From contig CANTUZ010000001.1 of NCBI GenBank assembly GCA_947846985.1, forward strand, positions 72,557,521-72,621,520: 64,000 nt of DNA. Direction: 5' to 3'. Origin of the DNA: Fratercula arctica. Taxonomy: Eukaryota > Chordata > Aves > Charadriiformes > Alcidae. Numbering within the stretch: position 1 is the first letter of the stretch; each line of letters starts with the position of its first letter. Of this stretch, positions 52,001 to 62,994 are shown piece after piece. The notes under the pieces are model-generated. The model was not told where the DNA came from. It did not search any database and worked only from the letters and a program-made list of their open reading frames with translations. Position numbers and translations under genes: made by a program.

Positions 52001-52037
52001 CCCCCCTTCAAATCTAGTTTAAAGCCCTCTCAATGAG
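49003..52037 (-). mobile_element. Near-complete CR1 LINE with intact ORF2, 5'-truncated
   Basis: A 3.0-kb CR1 non-LTR retrotransposon on the minus strand. The 3' end lies at 49003 with about four copies of the octamer attctatg, next to a short 3' UTR (49003-49095). The body carries one uninterrupted ORF2 of about 970 codons. The 5' edge is at about 52037, in the segment (tttaaactagatttgaag, read on the minus strand) that precedes ORF2 in CR1; ORF1 and the 5' UTR are missing. CR1 integrates by target-primed reverse transcription, which commonly truncates the 5' end. An open frame this long with all catalytic motifs marks it as the youngest copy in the window. Confidence 0.97.
49096..52011 (-). 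CDS. CR1 ORF2 protein: AP-like endonuclease and reverse transcriptase
   Basis: A single frame of 971 codons ending in TAG. Residues ~50-265 form the endonuclease that nicks target DNA. Its signatures are [10 protein letters not shown] (N57), ITETWW (E83), [17 protein letters not shown] (D189, N191), LLDLVLTNT and the catalytic CSDHEM (D257, H258). Residues ~520-740 form the reverse transcriptase: [33 protein letters not shown], motif [13 protein letters not shown] (D619), motif [12 protein letters not shown] and motif C KFADDTK (D707, D708). A C-terminal domain follows, ending near [13 protein letters not shown]. The frame is open up to a TGA at 52030-52032, but no ATG precedes residue 60 (51832-51834); the first codon given here is TTG. 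The natural start was probably lost by 5' truncation, so the protein may be untranslatable although the enzyme core is complete. Confidence 0.95.
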   Translation of the reverse strand: MKGGGDGTGFAGEVPGRSCSALVGQCASISESQEAHHISRVKTTRTTPSLKCLYTNARSMGNKQEELELCVRLRGHDLIAITETWWDNSHDWNAVMGGYVLFRKDRPARRGGGIALYVREHLECIELSLGADEERVESLWVRIKGQENMRDTVVGVYYRPPDQDGETDEAFYRQLKVASQSQALVLMGDFNHPDICWEDHTARHGQSRRLLQCIDDNFLTQVVQEPTKRGALLDLVLTNTEGLVEDIKVGGTLGCSDHEMIEFRIVGTIHKTTRSKITTLDFRRANFGLFKKLLGEIPWARAMEGKGAQESWLIFKDHFLQAQDRCIPKRKKSAKGRRRPAWLSRELQKKLKWKKEVYNKWKKGPTPWEDYKNATRACRDETRKAKAALELDLARDVKHNKKSFYKYIGSKRKTREVVGPLLNETGVMVTEDAEKAELLNAFFASVFSARPSPQKSQALNKVTGKEEDFPWVEEERVRDQLDHLDIHKSMGPDGMHPRVLRELAEVIAGPLSIIFERSWRTGEVPEDWRKANVTPVFKKGKKEEPGNYRPVSLTSIPGKMMEQLVLGVISRHVEEKKAIRSTQHGFTKGKSCLTNLIAFYDGMTGWIDEGRAVDVVYLDLSKAFDTVSHSILIGKLRKCGLDEWTVRWIENWLKDRAQRVVIRGTESSWRPVTSGVPQGSVLGPVLFNIFINDLDEGIECTLSKFADDTKLGGAADTPEGCAAIQRDLDRLEIWAERNLMKFNKGKCRVLHLGRNNPMHQYRLGADLLESSSVERDLGVLVDNRMTMSQQCALVAKKANGILGCIKKSVASRSREVILPLYSALVRPHLEYCVQFWAPRFQKDRELLERVQQRATKMIRGLEHLSYEERLRDLGLFSLEKRRLRGDLINTYKYLKGGCQEDGTRLFSVVPGDRTRGNGHKLEHKKFHLNMRRNFFTLRVAEHWNRLPREVVESPSLETFKTRLDVFLCNLL

Positions 52038-55000
52038 TCATGTAGCTTCATACAATTACAGTGCTGCGCTTAGGAAAGTTTCCAACCAAATTTTTGAACT
52101 TTTTTTTCCCTCCAGAAATCAGTTCTTAAACAATTAAGGTACTTTTGATTTCCACTACTGCAAGACCAATACTGTTCACATCAATGTTTCATCTGATGTT
52201 CTGGATTCCTTGCTCATTTTTTTTTTTTGCTTTACTGCTCTTAGAAGGCAGCAAAAATTAGAGTTGGAGCTAGACTCATGGGGGTGCTTGTTCCTTCCTA
52301 TTTGTCCACTGTCTGCCCTGCAGTCTCAATGAGTCCAAGGGGTCTTTTCATTACCTGGAGTCCAGAGTGATTGCCCTTGCTGCTGTCCTCCAGAAAAGCA
52401 CACCAAAGAGAGCTCAGGTTGCACTACTAATGAACATTAATTCTACACCTAAGATTTCTGTTGTCACTTGTGGGAAGTTTTGTAATTGGTTAACAGTGGT
52501 TGGCATGAGGAACAATTACCATGCATAAGGATGGCTGAACCGAGAAAACGGTATTTGCCAGTGTGTGACTGAAAACTCACAAAGCTGAAGAGAAGAAGAT
52601 GAAAATGAATGGCAATGAAGCAGGGAAAGCAGCTACTGAGGACAAAAGAGGCATTACCAGACTCAGAGAAAGAACTGGAAAATTTTTAAGCGTTGACAAG
52701 AACGAAAAGCCTGTGGCCACTGTGGGCTTCTTAATCCTTTGAACTTAAAGAAGCAGAAGCTGCAGGAGCTTTGATGTACAGCAGGTACCTGAGAGCCCAA
52801 GGATATCTGGTGAAATCTTATTTATGAGGACTACAAATCACCGCTTCGTTCTGCACAGTAGTATAGGTATCCAGTAGAGCTTTTCTATTAGAGGACAGAA
52901 TGTCTTTGTCTCAGCTGCTCACTGCTCAACTGTTTGCTACCCAGATTTATCACTTTGGCAACAGTGTGTGTGCTGAAGAGTTATCCAAGCACTGTTTGTG
53001 TGCTCATGGTTCCCATTTTCCCTTCCCTCATTTCATTTACAGGAACCACTTGAAATAACTTAGCTCAACTGGAGAATGGTGATTTTTTTTCTGTCTTTTG
53101 GTGTGATGTATAGGCCCAGTCTATTCCTAAAAGTTTCCACAACAAGCACTGGCGGTGCCCCAAATGCTGTTTTATATTCAGTGCTTCACGTCTCAGGATC
53201 TATTTTGTTCCTCCCCAAACTTTCATACCAGTGAGCTGAAGACCATGAGCAATGGTTCAGTTATCTGTATCAGCTTGACTCCCTCCCAGGCAAGGTGTAC
53301 AGCATGGAGGGAGAGAGTGCTGCATAAAGAATATATGGGCCTTTATGAACTACATAAATTTTAATAATTATACAGCTCTCTCTGCTTGTTCTGTTAGATT
53401 GGTTTGCAGTGTTCTTTGATTAAAGAATTATTGTAAGTGGGGAAATCACAACAGGAAGACAATTTTAGTATATTGTGGAAGTGATTTCTGATAAGGTGAA
53501 AACCATCTTAGATACTCTGAAAAGTTTCAAATCAATTAGAGTGTACATACTTTGGAAGTTGTATTTTTTCCTCATAATTTTCCTACTTTTGCCATATATC
53601 TGAATTAATACACACACTTCTTTCTGTTATATACTTGAAGTGCCACTGAATGCAGTACTCCATCTTTTAGCTTACAAGGAAGATTTCAAATTCAAAGAGA
53701 ATTTGTCATCCTGGTCCCAAGCTGTCACATTTCAAGTAGGCTGTTACCTGGGCTTCCAACTGCAGTTTAATATTTTTTCTTCCCTCAGAGTTCAGAATTT
53801 GGAGTTAAATTACAAGTTGCATAGGCTAGAAGTTCTTTGGGATTTCACAAAAAATTAGCTTATGTGATGTTATGTTATGTTATGTTATGTTATGCTAATG
53901 TTATGTATCACCAATGGCATAGAAATATAGACAAGATACTTCTGCAAATGCAATCTATAGGTTTTTTTGATCCATGAGAATGAATTGAAAATGGAAAATG
54001 GACAATAAAATTTTATCCTAGCAGCTGGTATATTAGCACCATATGCCAAAACCTATGTTCTTACATAGCTGAAGTAGGTAAATTCATGGGAATTGATACA
54101 GTTTCTTGAGACATATACAGTTATGTGATTAACAATTAAATTATATCTTGTCATCTTTCAAATACTTTATTTCATTATTCTAGGCAGCTTGCATAATAAG
54201 AGGAAAATGCCAGTTTTATCCAAGCAGGTGAAATTCTGAAGTAAAATAGGAGTGGGGATACTTGGGCTGGGAATCATCTGATGTGGGTTTCCGCCTCTGA
54301 GCTGGTGACTCTAAGCTCCCACATCAGACATGGAGGAAAGCCTGCAATGCTCAAGGGTGAACCTTTAAACTCAAGTGTACGTTTCTGTATCTGCTCTGAG
54401 GATTTATGCCTCTGCGTGTGCTGATTTCTCTCCATCGCTTATTGGAGGGTCTCAGACGTAGATGTTTATGATGGATCTATATAGACAAGTGTGATGAACC
54501 CTACAGTATGTTGTTGACAAATATGTCAAACATCAGTGAGTTGTAACTCTGATTGATAGAGTGTTTTCATGCTCAGTTGTCCTGTGGGAAGACATATCCT
54601 TGCCCGCCAATTTTGGATACAATTGGGTTTGAAAACTCTAAGTATGCTAACCTAATTGCTGCAAAATCTACTTTGCCATACTTATTACTTAAATTATAGT
54701 AAGTGTTTAATTTTTCCTGACAAGTAAATCCAAGAAATAAGCTTAGAAGCAATGCGAGCCATGTCCCTGAAACAAACTGCTGTGAATAAGTTACAACTGA
54801 TACTCAACCACAATCTGCACATTTGTCTTTGCTGACTTACTGTGTGAATAATAACCTGCTGAGCATTAGAAAAATCTGTGACTCTATTAAGACAGAAATA
54901 TGGATTTCTTCTTACCATATTGAGCAATATGGAGGACAGAAATTTGATTTATTTTAATTTGGACTGGTTTATATTGTTATTACATATTTAGATTTTCTCT

Positions 55001-55641
55001 TGTCTTTTTGGAATGAAAGAGACATTTCAAAGCTCAACCAAAGATGAATTCTTAATTTTTTTCTCCCTTCAATGTTCCATCATTTCTCCCTTCCGCTGGC
55101 CTTATGTAAGTTTTCATTTAAAAAATATTGATATTGACCTTTTGGACTCCTCCTGTTTAGGAATAAGGAAATTGCACGTCAGTGTCATAATAGTTTAGGA
55201 ATATCTTATTTCCCAAAATCTCACCCAGTTCTGTGAGCTTGCAAACAGTCAGAATCCACATTTAGAGAGCCAAGCCTTCATATATGCGTAGCATCTGAAA
55301 AGTGGCTTCACATTCACAGCCTCATTTCCAGAACCAGCGTTACCCCTGCCTGTCTCATGGCGGTGTGCTCAGCAAACCTACCACCATGGGTGAGCTTTTC
55401 CCTCGTGGATGAATGTCAAATAGGATGGCAAATACTCTATCTAGCCATGTAACTGTCTTGTTACTCAAAGCTTTTAACCATGGGCTCTCTGTCTCCTAAA
55501 ATATTCACCTAAGTCATAAGAAAGACTCATAGGTCAGATTGTGTGACTGTGGCTGAGCTGAGAGGGTTTCACTTTGTGCTCCAGAAAACCTTGCCCAGTC
55601 TCTACCACATGGAATTACCTCACAGAACCAGGTGGTGTCTG
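52038..55641. other. Intergenic DNA between CR1 copies
   Basis: About 3.6 kb with no gene recognised. It includes a TATGT microsatellite at 53866-53907 and several T-rich runs. Confidence 0.65.
53866..53907. repeat. (TATGT)n pentanucleotide microsatellite
   Basis: Four perfect TATGT units with imperfect units on both sides (gatgt before; tatgc taatg ttatgt after). Pentanucleotide runs like this are usually polymorphic. Confidence 0.93.
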
Positions 55642-55715
55642 AGGTTACAAGGGACATGGATCTGGAGAATATCTAGTCCCATCCCCTGCCCAAGCGGTGT
55701 CATCTAGAGCAGATG
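55642..55715 (-). mobile_element. Relic of a CR1 LINE 3' end
   Basis: Seventy-odd bases match the 3' UTR of the 49-kb CR1 (ggttacaagggacatggatc corresponds to ggttggaagggacctctgga; atctagtcccatcccctgcc and gtcatctagagcag follow). The octamer tail is no longer clear. It is the smallest and among the most eroded copies here. Confidence 0.75.
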
Positions 55716-57210
55716 GGATAGTTGATCCCTAGTCCCTATCCTAGAAGGGGCAATCTTTCTTTGGTGCATTGATACATTGCATGGCAATAAAGACAGAAAG
55801 AAGTAAAAACATAAAAGTCCAATGGAAATTGTGTAAAGATATAGAGCTTCCAGTTTAAGCTATGGCACAAACCTTTGAAAGCAAGTATGATTAACCACTG
55901 TGAGAAAACACTGAGAGATGTAGCAATGCCTTCATCTTTTGAAGTCTTCACATCAAGGCTTGATATTTCTATTTAGCTAAATACAAGCTATTCATCTCAG
56001 AACAGACGGAAATGGATCAAGTGTAGTGCCTGTGTTAGAAGTCAGACTAGGTGATTTAATGATGCCTTGTGGCTTTAACTGTCTGTAACTGACACTGTGA
56101 GCTCTTGCTTATTTGGAGCCATTAATACTGTCAATGCTCCAGAATTCCTCTAGGTTACAAGTAGCACCACCCACTCCATCTCTTATTCTTCCTCGCCTTT
56201 ATGGAGGAAAAAAAAAGACGAAAAGATGTTCTTCACATGTCTGAAAGAAAAAAGCATTCTATGGGGCAAAAGAAACAGTGAGTAAGAACACCCATACACT
56301 GCTAAATGCTCCCTTGATTCAGAGAAGAAAACCCTGATTTTAAACACACTGGTATCTCTGACATAAGATAGAAGAGAGACTTTCAGCAATTTCATCATGT
56401 GTGTATAGCATAAGATGTGTTACAACAAGAAAAGGCAGTAGTATTAAGGGGAAAATGAGAAAAAGAACTATGGTCATTTTTTTCCTAAGATTTGTTCTAA
56501 ATTCTACTCTTAGTGACGCTATGGCAAATACTGATTAATTCCAGCCAGCTGTCTCACTTCTGACTTAAGGCACTGCTATGATAGTAAATGAAAAATTTAT
56601 GTATTCATTATGTAGCACGTATACCTATACAAATCTGGTCCACAATGAGTTGCTAATGCTCGTATTATATTTCCTAATATGCCTCTAGAGCTTTAAAATT
56701 CTTATCTTCTGTCATTTGTGAGAGATAAGACCTATCCTATCCCGGCATTCCATCAAATATGTAAAAATTCAGTAATGCAAATCATCTTTTGGAAACAGCA
56801 ATGTGATTGACAGCCTGCTGTTTTCACATCCACAAAAATTACCAAGTTTTTACTTAGTGATGAGAACAATTACTATAGTGGAAGTTATTTTGCTTCATTT
56901 TATTGTGGTGGAATTGGATCTGAAATATTTGGTAGTTTGCTAACTGCAGCTCTTGAATGAGTGCTGTTTATTGTCATCGTTTGAATGAGCAAGCAGTATT
57001 TGTATCAGATTCATCACTTAATGCTGCAGTACATAAGTATATCCCCAGTCAAGTTCTTAATTCCAAAAATGGAAATGCTAATAAAGGTGCTTGAAAAGCA
57101 GCAATAGTAACATAGATCTTCTCCTGTTGCAAATAATTGTCAGTATTGACTAGAAATATTCCATTCTAAGTTTGTTTCTAGTGTAAATTCTGCTTCCCTG
57201 GAACAAGCAC
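55716..57210. other. Intergenic DNA between CR1 copies
   Basis: About 1.5 kb of AT-rich sequence without a recognisable gene or repeat. Confidence 0.65.
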
Positions 57211-58650
57211 AAGAATCATAGAATCATAGAATTGCCAGGGTTGGAAGGGATCTTAAAGATTCCAGTCCCCCTGCCATGGGCAGGGACACCTCCCACTAGA
57301 TCAGGGTGCTCAGAGCCCCATCCAGCCTGGCCTTAAAAGCTTCCAGGGATGGGGCTTCCACCACCTCTTTGGTCAACCTGTTCCAGTGTCTCACCACCCT
57401 CATGGTGAAGAACTTCCTAACGTCCAGTCTGAATCGACCCATGTCTAGTTTTAATCCATTCCCTCTAGTCCTACCATTACCCGACATCCTAAAAAGTCCC
57501 TCACCAGCTTTCTTATAGGCCCCCTTAAGATACTGGTAGGCCACTATAAGTTCTCCTCGGAGCCTTCTTTTCTCCAGACTGAACAACCCCAACTCTCTCA
57601 GTCTGTCCTCATAGGAGAGATGCTCCAGCCCTCTGATCATCCTCATGGCCTTCTCTGGACATGTTCCAGCACGTCCATATCTTTCTCGTAGTAGGGGCTC
57701 CAAAACTGAATGCAATACTCCAGGTGGGGTCTCACGAGAGTGGAGTAGAGAGGGAGAATCACCTCCCTCGACCTGCTGGCCACGCTTCTCCTGATGCAGC
57801 CCAGGATAAGATTGGCTTTCTGGGCTGCTAGTGCACACTGACGGCTCATGTTGAGCCTCTCGTCCACCAGTACCCCCAAGTCCTTTTCTTCAAGGCTGCT
57901 CTCAAGCCAGTCACTGCCCAACCTGTTTGGGATTGCCCCCAGTTTGGGATTGCCCTGACCTAGATGGAGGACCTTGCACTTGGTCTCGTTGAACTTCATG
58001 AGGTTGGCATGGGCCCACCCCCTCCAGCCTGTGAAGGTCCCTCTGGATGGCATCCCTTCCCTCCAGTGTGTCAGCTGCCCCACACAGCTTGGTATGGTCA
58101 GCAAACTTGCTGAGGGTGCACTCAATGCCACCGTCCGGGTCGCTGACGAAGATGTTAAACAAGACCGGTCGCAGTACTGATCCTTGAGGAACTCCACTCA
58201 TCACTGGCCTCCACTTGGACATGGAGTCATTGACAGCCACTCTTTGGGTGCGGCCGTCAAGCCAGTTCTTTATCCACTGAATTGTCAGTCCATCAAACCC
58301 ATATTTTATCAGCTTGAAGACCAGGATGTCATGCGGGACAATGTCAAAGGCTTTGCTCAGGTCCAGGTAAATGATGTCAGTTGCTCTCTCTCCCTCTGTC
58401 TATTGATGTTGTGACCTTCTCATAGAAGGCCACCAGGTTTGTCAGGCACAGTTTGCGAAGCCGTGTTGATTGTACCCAATCGCCTCTTTGTTATTCTTCC
58501 GCCTCAGCAGTGCCTCCAGGAGGATCTGCTCCATAATTTTACCAGGCACGGAGGTGAGACTGACTGGTCTATAGTTCCCTGATTCATCCTTCTTTCCCTT
58601 TTTGAAAATGGGGATTATGTTTCCCCTTTTCCAGTCCTTTTTCAGCATAT
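57211..58650 (-). mobile_element. CR1 LINE of a second subfamily, 5'-truncated in the RT domain
   Basis: A 1.44-kb minus-strand CR1 copy with its octamer tail (agaatcatagaatcatagaat on the + strand) at 57211. The 3' UTR contains ccctgccatgggcagggaca, as in the 21.45-kb copy, and differs from the 49-kb copy (cccctgccagagcagggtca). It therefore belongs to a different CR1 subfamily. The 5' end breaks off near 58650 in the finger part of the reverse transcriptase. Confidence 0.96.
57296..58648 (-). pseudogene. Frameshifted CR1 ORF2 remnant (RT and C-terminal domain)
   Basis: ORF2 homology begins at 58648 with [19 protein letters not shown]. It continues through the LDLSKAFD region near 58350-58370 and SGVPQGSVL (58197-58171), then runs to the C-terminal LEAFKARLDGALS. 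Motif C reads FADHTK, so the second catalytic aspartate is replaced by histidine. Frames change near 58430, 58010 and 57650, and the endonuclease domain is absent. The copy cannot encode an active enzyme. Confidence 0.92.
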
Positions 58651-61600
58651 TATTTGCTGAAATTCACTATCTACGCATGTAATATTGAAGTGGCACAAAA
58701 TATTAATAAACAGCATGTGGTCAAATGCTGAAATTTCCACAGCATAATCAACTTTAGTGATAACAGTCTAAGCTTATAGCAGTCTAATCTTTTGCCAGTG
58801 TCTGGAAGAACACAATCAAGCTTCCAGAAAAGCCTCTCTTAACATTTAAGAACAAATAATAGGTATACTACAAAGCACAGTTTGAATTCTATGGGTGATT
58901 CATTTATTCCAAAAAGAGTGTGGACAGGGAACTCCTAAAAATGTGATGATAATGGCAGGAGCCTTCAGAGGTATTTATGAGTTAATTAATTAACTGTTTA
59001 AAATATTGCATACATGCTATGACTGAGTATGACTCAACAGAAAATCAAGGGCTCGATAAAACCAACGGTAACAACAGAGGAGTTGTATTTTTTTCCTATT
59101 ACTTTTTATTACTGTTGTCACTATCATCATTATTTATAATAGATTTTCCAATGAAGACTGGGCATGAAAAAGCCGAATGTGAAAAGCTGATCCCAGAACA
59201 GGATTTGCCTGTTGGAGAGAACAGAGACCTGAGGATTCCAGAGGGAGCAAGCTCCTGCTCATTCCCTGGCAGGGGTTGTGCTGGGACCGGGGACCAAGCA
59301 AGCCCTGGCTGGTGCCAACTGAAATTCACGCAGTTCTTCTCAGTCCCATTGTTACTAAGCACTGAACCCAATGGAAAGGGAGTCCGCGTTATTCCATGAT
59401 TGCTACCGAAGTCTGTGCAGCTGCTGAAGTCAGTCCCCAGCTCGGTAACAATTGGGTGCTTAAGCTGAGCACAAACTCCTGAAAAGAACAAGCCTTTCCT
59501 GCAGGTAAGTTTGACTTCAAAGCATCAGCAAATTCAGAGCATTTAAAAACACCCAAGAGGGATGCTTTCTTTTTTTTCGCCCTGAATTTTTCACCTCACT
59601 TTGCTCTTGACCAAGCCACTGAAGTTACCAGTCAAATGAAGCTTGAGGCAGTTCTACTTTCTAGCTCATTAGTGGTAGAAATGAATGTCCTCTTGGGACA
59701 AATCATCAGTCTGAAATGTTAATTAAAATATTTATCCTGTCACCAACAAAATAGATTCTGTAAACTACATACAAATGTCCCTTCATTGTTTAATATAAAT
59801 CAGTCATACAGGGATTCATAAAGAAGGTATCTATTATTTAACTTCTAATAGTCTTAGAAGGCAATAACCTTCATGTAAATGGGCAGAAGTGGTTCATTAT
59901 GAATCTGCAGCATGAATGACCTGATCTTAAATGGGTAATGAAGGAATTCACTGTTTCCCAAAGATGAATATGACAGGAAGTATATGTTGTCTTTCACAGC
60001 TGGAAATATCAGAGGGATGCACTGAAATTCTTATACAGCTCAATCTGCAGGATTTTCTCCTCTTCTGTTTAAGACATTGTACACAACCTCAAATAGTATT
60101 TTAGCACCTTCTGAGGCTAAGGAATCAGAGCAAAAAGCCACTTTCAATAATACAACATTCCTAATGGGGAAACAAGGGCAAAAAACCCTACCAACACAGA
60201 ATATATATATATTTTTTTTTTTTTTAATTGAGAAATCTACCTATATCAGGGCTTGTAGTCTGTCTGTTTCTCCCATCTTCAAATTTCATCTTCCTTTGCC
60301 TCTTTATAGCCTTTATATGCTTATGGTATAACTTAAAGAAGCAGTACACAGTCCCCCTCCTTCCACCAGTATGAATGCTCTGTGCCAAAAAGGTTTATTT
60401 GGCAGCAAACCACAGATGTGAGAAGGAAACTTCCTCAGAGCACATCAAGACAGACAAAACAATAAATCCACTTGATTCACTTGCCCTGCAAAATGCCCAG
60501 GGGTGCATGATTCCCTTCAGTGACCTGCCTTCCCTGCAGCAGGGCTGCATTAGGCAGGTGCCAAAGGTGGGATTCACAGCACCGTAGACCTTGTGCTAGT
60601 AAACACCTGCACTATCTGAAAAGACTTATTCAAAGTATGATGTCCCCTACAGTTAATCATAGAAACTTTACGAGAAAAAATGCAGAGTGAGCGGCCAATC
60701 GCCATGACTGGCATATTTTCAGGATGCTGCAGCACTCAAATGACTCTTGAAGTAGAATAATATGATTTTGCTGTTTTGACACTGTGTCACTTGAAGCTAG
60801 TACAAATATTTGAGGGATGTCACTCTGGTATGAGATCTACCTGCCACGCCCTCTGTTCGCCAACAGCAGAAATCTTGGATTTTATTGTTTCCTCTTAGCA
60901 AGAGACAATTGAAACATTTCTAAAATTATGTAATATTGTACAACCTCCATTGCATTCAGAGGAAGACTGCATGAAGGGCTGCAGATAGTTTATGGATCTT
61001 AGCATGGCCCACATGATCCTCAATAGCCCATTGACAGTTTGTATTTTCTTTAAATCCATGTTATGCCTTCCCTTTCGATGTTTCTTGGCTAAATGATTAA
61101 GGTCAGCCACTTTACAGCCCCAGAAGCTCAAAACAATGTGTTTGCTATTGTGCAGTTAATGTGGGGGGTTTTTTTCAGTTCATTGACTTTGTTTTTTTGG
61201 GTTTGGTTGCGCTATTAACACTCCCCCTGCCACAGCAGACTAGACATGCTAAGTAATTTTATGCAAAAAATATATTTCTTCTAACTAAGAGATAACAAAA
61301 AAATGCAGACATCCTTCCTGTTGGTTTCTATCCATAATAAATTTCTCCTAGTGGTATTGATTGCCAGAAATTTTAGCCCAGGTTGAGAAATCTCAGTGAA
61401 GTCTTGCTTTCTGAAAGGTGATGCTCAGCACGTTCTCATGATAAGGACTGTTACATTCTCCCTGGGAGGGAGATTTTGAAGACGAGATCTCATATTTTGA
61501 GATCTCATGTTTTGAAACTGAAATTAACAGATCCATTTGGAAAAAATAGACTTCCTTGTTTTGCTGAGATTGTTTAATTATTATTCCTCAAGCCCCCTGA

Positions 61601-62297
61601 AAAGCTTGCCTTGGATGTTCCTGCTGTTGCTTACCTGCAGTTACCTACAATGCCTTGCTCAGTTTTGACAAGTAGTTACAGCAAACACTACAGCAAGAAT
61701 GAGACCAACCAACTGGGTTTTTTAAATGGCTTTATCACTGCAAATTTAATTTTCCACAAAGAAAACAAACAACTTCCTTGGCAATTCTTTAAAATAGATG
61801 AGACATCCAAGCAGTGAGGCAATCATTAGATGACAGACATAGGTAACCTAGAAGAGTGTATGCCATTTTACCTTTCTAATTTTTAGTTAAATGACAATAA
61901 TAATACTTTTCAGTTTCAGGTGTATCTTAAGTTTGTTATTTTTTCCCAAGAGCATTTCCCTAGGAAGCCTCCCAGAAGCACCTATCCTTCAAGAATATGA
62001 AACAGAAAAAATAGGACTATCAAAGCAAAAATAAAAATCAGAGTCAACTTGAAAGTCACCAGCGCTCAGTGTAACAGTCTCCAACCTATCAGTCTCACTT
62101 CAAGATTATTGTCTTAGCATAAAATAGCTTATAGCGAGAAAAACAACATTCACATGAGCTTTTACTAAAGTTAGCCTGATGTTCTGTAGGACTGACGGTT
62201 AGATGGTCTGGCATCTGCTGATTGTGCTACCACTTTAGTGCGTGAAACCAATTTGCTTGCAAGCAGTCCATATTTCATTAGCATTTTAAGTGCTACG

Positions 62298-62337
62298 AGA
62301 AAATAATTAACTTCTTTACAAGAAAATAATTAACTTC
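62298..62337. repeat. 23-bp tandem duplication
   Basis: The sequence agaaaataattaacttc occurs at 62298 and again at 62321 without mismatch. Likely a small local duplication. Confidence 0.9.
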
Positions 62338-62969
62338 ACTATATAGCTAAATCACTGGAGCAGAAGTGATCAATAAAACAGTCAATAGCAAAACATTGGG
62401 TCCCATTTTGTTAATGCTTTTTGGATTCATGCACTTTCCAATTTGGGATTTATCTGCACATCATGAGAGAAATTTCATGTCATGCTACAAGCTTCATCAC
62501 AATGACACAGATCACGTATCTATGCCATATAGTTGACAAAAGCCACCAGCTGTCTAAATCAGTAGGTCTCTGAGAAATCAGTAATTTTTTACATATGTAA
62601 AATTTAATCATGGGGTGTTATGAGAGTCTTTGCTAACAGATCTGGTCAGACAGAAGTCAGATGGGGGAAGGGAGGGAATATAAAACCAGGTGCCAGAGGC
62701 CTTATCAGATATGACAGAACAAATGGCGTATCTCAGGATTACTACGAGGCATGAAGGCTCTGCAATCAGCAATCCTGCGGCATCTAGAATTACTGCCTTC
62801 ACATTTCGTGTTCATTGGCGCTGTGGAGGTCAGATGTGTTGGTGACCCTTTTTTCTATATGATTAATGGTTCCAGCATTCATGATTTTCATCCAACAGAA
62901 TCACACTGATTGGAATTGCAGCAAATAAGATTGCATATGAAAGTTTGCACATAGCCTCTGACTGTATAA

Positions 62970-62994
62970 ATTTGCATTTACATTATATTTGCAT
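62970..62994 (+). promoter_or_regulatory. Paired octamer (POU-factor) motifs
   Basis: Two perfect ATTTGCAT octamers lie 17 bp apart, start to start (62970-62977 and 62987-62994). A related attgcatatg lies about 40 bp upstream. Octamers bind POU-domain factors, including neural ones. Whether this pair is functional is not known from sequence alone. Confidence 0.25.

Noticed and set aside
49133..52036. Several + strand frames opposite the CR1 ORF2
   Set aside because: They are antisense shadows of the intact ORF2 frame.
59019..59491. Overlapping frames of ~126-130 codons on both strands
   Set aside because: Openness on both strands reflects base composition; there is no domain or homology that I can recognise.
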